A stretch of DNA of 41,287 bases from NCBI GenBank assembly GCA_029934055.1, contig JAOZMZ010000008.1:1-41287 (forward strand), given 5' to 3'. Source of the stretch: Kiritimatiellia bacterium. Its GTDB lineage: Bacteria; Verrucomicrobiota; Kiritimatiellia; B70-G9. Positions 15,554 through 23,117 of this stretch are shown here, one piece after another. A program made the translations under genes and the position numbers. The notes below the pieces were generated by a model. The model was not told the origin of the DNA and searched no databases. It worked only from the letters and a program-made list of their open reading frames with translations. Every line of letters starts with the position of its first letter. The first letter of the stretch is position 1.

Positions 15554-17860
15554 ATGAGCGGCATGGCGATGGACGAGCATGCGCTGGAGATTTTTCGGCG
15601 GACGTTGAGTCTGGACGAGTCTGAGCTGGAGGCGACCTATACCGAATTCCGCAGCCGCCGGGACGATAAGAAGGCGGAGGCCGCATCCGAGGAGGACGAA
15701 TTCCTGTCCTACCTGCGCCGCCGGGGCGTTATTTCGGACGACACCTACCGCCGCGCGGCGGCGATGATGCCGGTCGAGGTGACCGGTCGGGCTGGGGCCT
15801 CTTCGGTGATGGAATCCATCCGCTACGACCTGTTCGATACCATCGCCGAAGGCGCCATGGGTACGATCGTCGTCGGCCGGGACCGCGATCTGCGCAGGAA
15901 GGTTGCGGTCAAGATCCTCAAGGCCGAACCGGTTTCGGAGGATGTCCTGCGGCGTTTCATCGGCGAAGCGCAGGTCACTGCGCAGCTTGATCATCCCAAC
16001 ATCGTCCCGATCTACAGCCTCAACATTTCTCCGGAAGGCAGCGTTTCGTTTGCGATGAAGTTGGTGCATGGCAAGACCCTCAGAGAATTCATCGCCGAGA
16101 CGCGGGGGCAGTACCGCGCGCGCGGGCGTCCGGACGGTGAACATTCCCTGCACGCCCGGCTGGCGGTTTTTCTGAGAGTGTGTGATGCGATCGCTTTTGC
16201 CCACAGCAAGGGAGTGATCCACCGCGATCTCAAGCCCGACAATATCATGATCGGCGAGTTCGGGGAGGTGTACGTCATGGATTGGGGGGTGGCGCGGGTG
16301 GTTTCCGGGAAGGGGGAGGGCGGGGAGTGCGCGGAGAACGTCGTTCCGTCACCGTCCGACGAATGCAAGGTCATCGGCACGCCGCGTTACATGGCCCCGG
16401 AACAGGCCCGCGGCGAGTGCACGCGGGTGGACGAGCGCAGTGATCTTTATGCGCTTGGGATAATGCTTTTCGAGTTGACGTTGCTCAAGCCGGCTCGGGA
16501 GGGAGAGACCCTGCGGGAGATGCTGCGCAATGCCGAGGAGGGCAGGCTGGCACCGCTGGAACACGCCGTGGCCGGTGAGCGGGTACCGGTGGAAATCAAG
16601 GCCATTGTGCGCCGGGCGACGGCGTTGAGGATGGACGAGCGCTACGCTACTGTCCGGGAGCTGGCGGATGATATCCGCCGGTTTCTGCGTGGCGAAGAAG
16701 TCCGGGCGAAGCCGGATACGCTGATTCAGAAATACGCGCGCATTCTCGGGCGCCACCGTTACGGTGCGCTGGTGGCGTTGCTGGCGGCATTCGGCATTGC
16801 GGGTGTGGGAGGCAGCTTGGGGTTGTACGCCCGGATCAAGTCCATGCGGCTTGCGCACTTGCGGGAGAACCGCCTGGCGGCGTTCCAGTCGTCCGTGGCG
16901 CGGCGCAGTCACCTGATAGATAGTCATTTCGTACGCCTTGAAGAGAAGGCGATTCATCTGGCACGCAGCAGTGCCCTGCTGCTCGAGCACGGCAGGCCGG
17001 CCGGGACGGCGGTGTATGAGTACAAGGCCTTCGGCCGGCATGGTGAGGGTGTGCCGGGGTTGGCGTACGCCCCGGCTTACGGCATGCGCGTCAGCCTGGA
17101 ATACCCGGCCTGCAAGGTTCCCGAAGGTCATACGTTTCGCGAATCGGAGGAGAGTTTCCGCCGTTTGGCCCCCTTGAGAGAAGAAATGCGCGGGATTCTC
17201 GAGGGCAGCCGCATTGATCGTGAAAAGGATCCGCACTGGTGTATCAGGGTGCCGGGCACTGTGGTCAAGTGGGCCTACGTGGGGTTGGAAGGCGGTGAGT
17301 ACATGTGTTATCCGGGGTCGGGCGACTATCCTGCCGACTACGACCCGCGCCGCAGGCCGTGGTACCGGCGGGCCGTTGAGGCCGACGCGCCGGTATGGAG
17401 CCGGCCGTATGTAGACATCGACGGGCATACTCTGGTGCTGACTTGTTCGGTTCCAATTCACGGTCGCGAGGGCGGGCTGTTGGGGGTGGCCGGAATAGAC
17501 TTGCTGGTCGAGGCGATCGTGGAGAACTACGCCAGACCCGCCGCGCGGAGGGCGATATCTTCGGGGACGGAAGCGGCGCCGGTACTACGGGCCTGGCTGT
17601 TGGATGGTGAGGGGCGTATCCTGATTGACTCAGGCGGGGGGCCGCGTCCGGGTAGGATCGAGGAAGGAGTCTTCAAGCCGGCGTTATTCTTTGATGAACA
17701 GGTGGTGAGATCTGCCAGGCTGGGGCGACCGGGTCTCTTTCACCGCGGACACGGGCGTAGCGCCCGCGCTCTTGTGAGTTGTCCGGTACCGTCGCTGGGG
17801 TGGGCATATGTGGAGTCGGCGGACATGGGCTGGCTGCTGGGTGACGCCTTTTTCAGATGA
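15554..17860 (+). CDS. Transmembrane Ser/Thr protein kinase with Cache-like sensor domain
   Basis: This 768-residue protein has an N-terminal helical region (1-85) and a Hanks-type kinase domain (about 92-380). One membrane helix follows (403-425), then an extracytoplasmic C-terminal half. Kinase residues are visible: EGAMGTIVVG (99-108), Lys120, Glu138, HRDLKPDN (223-230, catalytic Asp225), DWG in place of DFG (243-245) and GTPRYMAPEQA. The outer part resembles a dCache sensor, with YDPRRRPWYRRA (596-607) and VDIDGHTLVLTCSVPI. It probably couples an external small-molecule signal to phosphorylation. It lies 11 bases after rmlB, so it may report on or control envelope sugar synthesis (inference). 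Starts at Met4 or Met6 are possible. Confidence 0.9.
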   Translation: MSGMAMDEHALEIFRRTLSLDESELEATYTEFRSRRDDKKAEAASEEDEFLSYLRRRGVISDDTYRRAAAMMPVEVTGRAGASSVMESIRYDLFDTIAEGAMGTIVVGRDRDLRRKVAVKILKAEPVSEDVLRRFIGEAQVTAQLDHPNIVPIYSLNISPEGSVSFAMKLVHGKTLREFIAETRGQYRARGRPDGEHSLHARLAVFLRVCDAIAFAHSKGVIHRDLKPDNIMIGEFGEVYVMDWGVARVVSGKGEGGECAENVVPSPSDECKVIGTPRYMAPEQARGECTRVDERSDLYALGIMLFELTLLKPAREGETLREMLRNAEEGRLAPLEHAVAGERVPVEIKAIVRRATALRMDERYATVRELADDIRRFLRGEEVRAKPDTLIQKYARILGRHRYGALVALLAAFGIAGVGGSLGLYARIKSMRLAHLRENRLAAFQSSVARRSHLIDSHFVRLEEKAIHLARSSALLLEHGRPAGTAVYEYKAFGRHGEGVPGLAYAPAYGMRVSLEYPACKVPEGHTFRESEESFRRLAPLREEMRGILEGSRIDREKDPHWCIRVPGTVVKWAYVGLEGGEYMCYPGSGDYPADYDPRRRPWYRRAVEADAPVWSRPYVDIDGHTLVLTCSVPIHGREGGLLGVAGIDLLVEAIVENYARPAARRAISSGTEAAPVLRAWLLDGEGRILIDSGGGPRPGRIEEGVFKPALFFDEQVVRSARLGRPGLFHRGHGRSARALVSCPVPSLGWAYVESADMGWLLGDAFFR

Positions 17861-17868
17861 AGGCCGTC

Positions 17869-18951
17869 TCAGCGGTCGAGGCGCAACTTGACGTGGCGGC
17901 GGGGAGCCGTTTCCGGAGCGGGCGGGGGCGGGGCCGGCGGACCGGACGGTGGTGGTGCCGGCTGCTTGGATTGTGGCGCGGGTGACGGCGGAGGTGCTGC
18001 CGGGGTTTTCTGAGGGGCGGAGCTGCGCATCAGGATCATACGTTCATTCATTTCCCGGTATGAATGCACCAGTTGGAGGTGAGTCTGTTGGAGTTCCGCA
18101 AGTTGGATGCGCGTTTGCTCGGCGTTTTCGCGGGCTTCCCGCAGGTCTTCTTCGAGGCGGCGGATACGGTTTTCGCTGTCACGGCACTGCTGGATTTTTT
18201 CGCGCGCCAGTTTTTCTATCTCGGCGGATCGGGCGTTGAGGTCGCGGAGCAGATTCTCATTCGTACGCCGCAGGCCCTCGTAAGCCTCGCGAAGAGCCGC
18301 GGAGTCTGATTCGCCCTGGGGAGCCTGCCCCGTGGGCGGGGGAACCGGGGGTTGTTGTTGGAGCGCCTGGAGGCGGCGGCGGAGTTCGGCGATTTCGGAA
18401 TGGGAGGAGCGTTGCTCTTCGTGAAGGGCGCGGACGGTCTCGGCCAGGCGCTCTTCGAGGTGTTCCCTTTCCCGGACTTCCTGTTCATGCAGGTGCCGCC
18501 ACTTCGTCACTTCGCGGCGCAAGGCGTCACGTTCCAGGGCGAGTTCCTTCCACCCGGGAGGAGCACCGGCAGGGGGCTGCTGATCCGGCTGGTTTTGTAC
18601 GGCATCCAGTTTTTCGAGGAGAATGCGGCAGAGCAGTTCGCCGGCGAGTTTCCTTTCGCGCGAAGTGCGGTGCAGGAGAACGGTGCCGAAGGCGAGGCTG
18701 CCGCGCTGCACCGCCTCGGCGGCGGCGGAGGCGTGAATCGGGCCGTAGAACGAACCGTCTTCGAGTTCCACGAGCCAGTTCATCTCCAGTTCCGGCAGTT
18801 CCGAGGCCGTCCGCCAGGTCCGGCGGTCGGGCGAGACTGTCTCGCCGGGGGCGATACGCCCTTCCGCGGCCCATGCCGCGAGAACGTCGAGGCTCACCGG
18901 TCCGTAGACCGAGCCATCACTTTTCTTGAGATACCAGGTCATTGTCTGCAT
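17869..18951 (-). CDS. Tandem GYF_2-domain coiled-coil protein
   Basis: The 360-residue protein has two GYF_2-like domains. The first spans about 6-55 (WYLKKSDGSVYGPVS); the second, weaker, about 59-105 (WLVELEDGSFYGPIH). A long charged coiled coil follows (about 150-300), then a proline-rich tail (about 318-350) and a basic end. GYF folds bind proline-rich peptides, so the protein could self-associate through its own tail or act as a scaffold; its function is unknown. No signal peptide or membrane helix is seen. Met1 (18951) or Met4 may be the start. It lies 25 bases after the LysM lipoprotein gene on the same strand and converges with the kinase gene. Confidence 0.7.
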   Translation of the reverse strand: MQTMTWYLKKSDGSVYGPVSLDVLAAWAAEGRIAPGETVSPDRRTWRTASELPELEMNWLVELEDGSFYGPIHASAAAEAVQRGSLAFGTVLLHRTSRERKLAGELLCRILLEKLDAVQNQPDQQPPAGAPPGWKELALERDALRREVTKWRHLHEQEVREREHLEERLAETVRALHEEQRSSHSEIAELRRRLQALQQQPPVPPPTGQAPQGESDSAALREAYEGLRRTNENLLRDLNARSAEIEKLAREKIQQCRDSENRIRRLEEDLREARENAEQTRIQLAELQQTHLQLVHSYREMNERMILMRSSAPQKTPAAPPPSPAPQSKQPAPPPSGPPAPPPPAPETAPRRHVKLRLDR

Positions 18952-18976
18952 AAGTCCATTGCGTGCGCGACGGGAT

Positions 18977-19558
18977 TCATTCGGGGATAAAGAGTTTCTG
19001 TCCGACGCGGAGGCGATCGGGATTGGGGATATCGTTGGCTTCCACGATGCTGCGCACTGTCACGCCGTAGGCGGCGGCTATTTCCGATAGGGTTTCACCC
19101 GCCTTGACGACATGCTCGTATCCGTAGTCCGAGCCCCGATTCACCCGACGGCCGGTGGGGGCACTGCCGGACTTGCGCAGTACCTCGGCGATCTTACGGC
19201 TGAGTTGGTCGATGATTGCCTGGCGATCGGCGGCGCGTTCTTTTTCGAGACGCGCGAGTGCTTTTTCCAGATCGGCAACGCGCTGTTCGAAGGCGGCGGC
19301 GGTGCGGCTGCGGTCGGCGGAGTTCGCGGCGGCCTGTTGCTGGAATTCCTGCTGGATGTTTTCGACTTCCGTTTCCATTGCATCCACGCGGGCGGCGAGG
19401 TGCTCGACTTTTTCCTGAAGCACGAGAATATCCTCGCGCGTTTGCATGGCGGCGCTTTTTCTTTGCTGGACGAGATTCGCGCAGCCGGAGCCTGAAAGGA
19501 GCACGGCGGCGATCAGGCCCAGGGCCAGTTGTGACGGACATGGCGGACGGGTTTTCAT
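18977..19558 (-). CDS. LysM-domain lipoprotein with coiled coil
   Basis: The 193-residue protein begins with a lipoprotein signal peptide ending in the lipobox LSGSGC (Cys26). A coiled coil of about 75 residues follows (LQEKVEHLAARVDAMETEVE and on). It ends in a LysM domain (about 147-191; HVVKAGETLSEIAAAYGV, then NDIPNPDRLRVGQKLFIPE). LysM binds N-acetylglucosamine in peptidoglycan, so the protein probably bridges a membrane and the cell wall. There is no catalytic domain. It is first in a two-gene minus-strand run with the GYF protein, suggesting an envelope-organising pair. Confidence 0.85.
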   Translation of the reverse strand: MKTRPPCPSQLALGLIAAVLLSGSGCANLVQQRKSAAMQTREDILVLQEKVEHLAARVDAMETEVENIQQEFQQQAAANSADRSRTAAAFEQRVADLEKALARLEKERAADRQAIIDQLSRKIAEVLRKSGSAPTGRRVNRGSDYGYEHVVKAGETLSEIAAAYGVTVRSIVEANDIPNPDRLRVGQKLFIPE

Positions 19559-19632
19559 TGCCGGATGTGATTAACGCATGGAGCATTACTTCTCAAGCAA
19601 ATATTGCGATACGGCGGGCCGGGAGCTGTGAG

Positions 19633-19662
19633 TTGTTCTTTCAACCGGCGACCGGTTATGAT
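19633..19662 (+). promoter_or_regulatory. Candidate promoter with dyad in the spacer
   Basis: TTGTTC (19633-19638) and TATGAT (19657-19662, five of six) are 18 bases apart, upstream of the GTG at 19718. The spacer holds the inverted repeat AACCGG-CGA-CCGGTT (19643-19657), which reaches the first base of the -10 box and could be an operator. The -35 match is weak. The rest of 19559-19717 shows no gene. Confidence 0.35.
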
Positions 19663-19717
19663 ATGTGAGGAAAATGCGTAGTGCTAGGAAGACAACCGTG
19701 ATTCGGAGAGGGTTCCT

Positions 19718-22700
19718 GTGAACGAATCCTATCGGCGGATGATTGCGGCGGCCATTTTCGCCGGTGTCCTGGTGCTGTACTTGATTACGCTTTCGCCGGG
19801 GGCGTTTCCCGGGGAATCGGCGGCACTGTTGGCACAGCACGCCGGTTTGGACCCCTTTCCCCCGATGTCGCACCAGGTATGGGGCTGGTTTGTCAAGATG
19901 CTGGCGATGGTGCCGGTGGGGGGACTGGCCTTCAAGGTCAATGTCTTCAGTGCGTTTTGCGGCGCGGCGGCGGTGGCGCTGATTTTCTATCTGGTGAGCC
20001 TGATACCGCATGATCGCATGCAGGAAGAGGCCGAAGCCCATTTTGATGCGGGGCGGGTGGGGCTGATAAGCGGTGCGGCGGCGGCGGTGTTCGCCGCAGT
20101 GAGCATACCGGTATGGATCGTTGGCACGCGCGCGCATCCGGCGGCGTTCGACGTGTTGCTGGGGCTGGTTTTTGTCGCCGTGGTCGTGCATGTCGGCCGG
20201 GGCGGCAAGACATGGTTGCTGTATCCGGCGGCATTGCTTTACGGGATCGGGACGACGGAATTCGCGACCTTGATAACGTGGGCTCCGGTTGCGGCGGTGG
20301 CGGTGCTGTTCGTATGCTGGCGGCGCGGGATGTTGCGGGCCGGTCCACTGCTGGGAATGCTCGGGTGCTACCTGGCCGGGCTCTCTTTGTATTTTCTGTT
20401 TGCGCGTCAGTACCAGGCCAGCGCGGCGTTCGGCTGGCGGGGGTTCCACACCTATTTCGAGGCGCTGTGGTTCGTCTGGCGCGAACAATACCGGGCGATA
20501 GCCAAGAGTGTGCCGCAGGTGGGCTGGTTGCTGGTCTTCATAGTGACGGTTCTGCCGGGAATCATCATTTTCGTACGCAAGCGCGGCGGCAACCGCGCCA
20601 CGGTGCGTGGGTCATACATGTTGAACGCGGTTCTGGCAGTAATCGGTCTGGCGGTTCTTTTCAATGCCAGGATAGCGCCGTGGTCGCTGCTGAAATGGCG
20701 CCCTTTGCTGGTGACTCCCTACATGGTGGCGGCCACGTGGATGGGTTATCTGGCCGGTTACTGGTACATCGTGATTTCGCAGCGAAGCCGCTTCGATACG
20801 CGTGTTCCGGCGGCCGTCAAGAGGGTCATGAGACCGTTGTATCTGCCGGGATTGGGTGTGGTCGTGCTTTTGGCGCTGGTGATGAACGGGCGCGTGGCCG
20901 ATGGGCGCCAGGCGGGGGCGATTATCCGGCTGGCCGACGAGATCGTTGCCGGGATGGGACCGGCGAAGTGGCTGGTGAGCGACGGCGCGCTGGATGACAA
21001 CATCGTGATTACGGCCCATGACCAAGGTAAGAACATCCGGCTCCTGAGCATGGCGCGGGCGGGTGCGTCTCCTTATCTCGACTACATATCCACGCTTTTC
21101 GATGATCCACGGTTGCAGGTAATGGCGCGGATCGGGGTGCGCCCCCTGTTGGGAGAATGGCTGCGGCGTGATCCCGGAGCCGCCGGGGATCTCATGGTGA
21201 TGGGCAATCCCGATCTCTGGCTTGCCAACGGGTATCAAGAATTGCCGCAACGTGTTCTTTACCGGGGAGTGCCGGACTACAAGGGGGTGGATGCGGCGGC
21301 GGTGTTCGAGTCGCACCTGTCTTTTTGGGAAACCGAGGGGCGGGCGTTGGCCGAGATGGCGCAGCGGCGGGGTTTGTTACAGGGCTGGTACCGTTGGGCG
21401 GCGCGCTACGTCAGCAAGGCCGCCGACAATTTGGGTTATGCGTTAGAGGAGATGGAGCGCCCCGGGCTGGCCTTCAGGGCTTACGCGGAGGCCCGCCGCA
21501 TCGACACCAACAACGTCAGTGCTCTCCTGAACATGCTGATGCTGGCCGATCGTGAAAAGATGCCGGAGGCCGCCAAGATTCAGGCAGAGTTCGACGGCTT
21601 CGTAAAGGGGCTCCGCTCCAAGCTCAAGATCTGGTCGCTGGCCTATCATTTCGGCTATGTGCGGCGGCCGGAGGCATTTCTCGATCGGGGTTTTGCGTGG
21701 GCGCTTTCCGGGAAACCCAACATGGCTATTGCGGATTTGGAGAATGCGGTGCGGTTGGGCGCGCGCGGGTCGCCGGTACAGCTTGCCTTGGCGACACTCT
21801 ATTTCCGGCAGAACCGCGTGGAGGAAAGCCGCAAGACGTATCTGGACGTGCTGCGCAAGGATCCGCACAACACGGCGGCGTTGCTGGGCTTGGCGCGGAT
21901 AGCGATGCGCAGAGGTGATTTCGACACCGCACGCAACTACCTCGATCGGCTGGCGGCGCTGAAGGTCCCGGCGGCGGTGATCCTGCTGGAGCGGGTGGCC
22001 TTGGAGTCCCTGGTAGGCAATCGGACTGAGGCCCGCAAGCTGCTCGAGAGCCTGGTCGAGAAGGATCCTGAGAACATGAAAGCCTGGGCGGCCTTGGCGG
22101 TGATGGCCCAGCAGGATGGCGACACCAAGACCGTGGACCGCTGTTTGGAGAAGATCAAGAAGAAGGGGGGCGGATACCCCAGTGTAAGGATGGCCTTGGC
22201 AGAACTCGCCCTGGGCCAGGGGGACTTCGATGCGGCGCGCGAGAATCTGCTGGCGCTGCTTAAGATCAGGCCCGACAACCGGCGGGCGCTGGAACTCATT
22301 CTGCAGATTGACATGCGTCAGGCCAACCGCGCGGACGCCGAGGAGCATGCCGAGCAGTTACTCAAGGTGGACCCGGAGAACGCGGTCGGCAACCTGGTCC
22401 TTGGTGGACTGCATCTTTTGCGGGAAGAATATGCGCTGGCGGAGGACTGTTTCCGGGTCAGTCTCGCCCAGCAGCGCACGGCGTGGGCGCTGAACGAGTT
22501 GGCGTGGGTTCTTCACAAGCAGGGACGCGATAAGGAGGCGTTGCCGATCGCCGAGGAGGCGGTACGGAAAGGACCCCGTAACGGCGCGGCCTGGGATACC
22601 CTGGGAGTGGTGGCCATGGAAACGGGGCATTATCAGCGGTCGCGGGAGGCGCTTGATCAGGCCATGTCCATGCGGCCCGGCAGTGCCGTGGTCACGCTTC

Positions 22701-22846
22701 ACATCGCGCGGCTGCTCGAAAAGCAGGGGCGGCGGGCGGAGGCCCTGCGCCTGGCGGAGTCGCTATTGCCGCGCGTGGCCGACATGCCGCCGGCGGCCTA
22801 TGAGGAAGTCCGTGATCTGGTCAAGCGAACCCGCGGGGCGCGCTGA
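19718..22846 (+). CDS. DUF2723-like GT-C membrane protein fused to a TPR domain
   Basis: The 1042-residue protein starts at a GTG with GGAGAGGG upstream. About ten membrane helices fill the first 390 residues. After a soluble linker, TPR-type helical repeats run from about 560 to the end (for example GLARIAMRRGDFDTARNYL). The layout matches bacterial DUF2723 proteins related to TMEM260, an O-mannosyltransferase. Compared with the paralogue at 23118-26090, the conserved loop is altered: GESAALLAQHAGLDPFPPMSH (split at 32-42 and 43-51) stands where the other has DSGEL and HPPGYP. It may therefore use another donor, or have lost activity. The repeats may hold partner proteins in the periplasm. 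Confidence 0.7.
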   Translation: MNESYRRMIAAAIFAGVLVLYLITLSPGAFPGESAALLAQHAGLDPFPPMSHQVWGWFVKMLAMVPVGGLAFKVNVFSAFCGAAAVALIFYLVSLIPHDRMQEEAEAHFDAGRVGLISGAAAAVFAAVSIPVWIVGTRAHPAAFDVLLGLVFVAVVVHVGRGGKTWLLYPAALLYGIGTTEFATLITWAPVAAVAVLFVCWRRGMLRAGPLLGMLGCYLAGLSLYFLFARQYQASAAFGWRGFHTYFEALWFVWREQYRAIAKSVPQVGWLLVFIVTVLPGIIIFVRKRGGNRATVRGSYMLNAVLAVIGLAVLFNARIAPWSLLKWRPLLVTPYMVAATWMGYLAGYWYIVISQRSRFDTRVPAAVKRVMRPLYLPGLGVVVLLALVMNGRVADGRQAGAIIRLADEIVAGMGPAKWLVSDGALDDNIVITAHDQGKNIRLLSMARAGASPYLDYISTLFDDPRLQVMARIGVRPLLGEWLRRDPGAAGDLMVMGNPDLWLANGYQELPQRVLYRGVPDYKGVDAAAVFESHLSFWETEGRALAEMAQRRGLLQGWYRWAARYVSKAADNLGYALEEMERPGLAFRAYAEARRIDTNNVSALLNMLMLADREKMPEAAKIQAEFDGFVKGLRSKLKIWSLAYHFGYVRRPEAFLDRGFAWALSGKPNMAIADLENAVRLGARGSPVQLALATLYFRQNRVEESRKTYLDVLRKDPHNTAALLGLARIAMRRGDFDTARNYLDRLAALKVPAAVILLERVALESLVGNRTEARKLLESLVEKDPENMKAWAALAVMAQQDGDTKTVDRCLEKIKKKGGGYPSVRMALAELALGQGDFDAARENLLALLKIRPDNRRALELILQIDMRQANRADAEEHAEQLLKVDPENAVGNLVLGGLHLLREEYALAEDCFRVSLAQQRTAWALNELAWVLHKQGRDKEALPIAEEAVRKGPRNGAAWDTLGVVAMETGHYQRSREALDQAMSMRPGSAVVTLHIARLLEKQGRRAEALRLAESLLPRVADMPPAAYEEVRDLVKRTRGAR

Positions 22847-22938
22847 GTGACGGGTGCTGGCGGGTATTCTGCGGGTCGCTTTGCGGCCACAGAGCGGCAG
22901 GAAGACACCGCCTGCTGATATACAATTACGGGGGAACC

Positions 22939-23117
22939 ATGATCGGCCGGGCGGTCTTGGAAAGCCGTGCCGTGAGCCTGTATCTGATGCCGGCGCTGGC
23001 GGCCCTGGGGATGCTGCTGTTCTGGGTCCCGCGGGGAGGCTGGCGGCAGCCGGCGGCGGTTCTAGTTGTGCCATCTGGTTGCATGATGCGTAGCTGTGTT
23101 CACCGTTCGCTTCCCGT
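22939..23117 (+). other. Possible 5' remnant of a small membrane-protein gene
   Basis: The gap between the two convergent large genes holds an ATG at 22939 preceded by GGGGGAACC. The first 45 or so codons have G/C-rich third positions like the neighbours and encode a hydrophobic helix (YLMPALAALGMLLFWVP). From about 23060 the codon use changes to gtt, cta, cca and tct, and the frame then runs into the antisense of the next gene until 23511. This could be a decayed gene start, a very short real gene with another end, or chance. Confidence 0.25.

Noticed and set aside
14232-15686. Open frame of 484 codons on the minus strand
   Set aside because: It is a shadow of rmlB and the end of rmlD, whose motifs are unambiguous.
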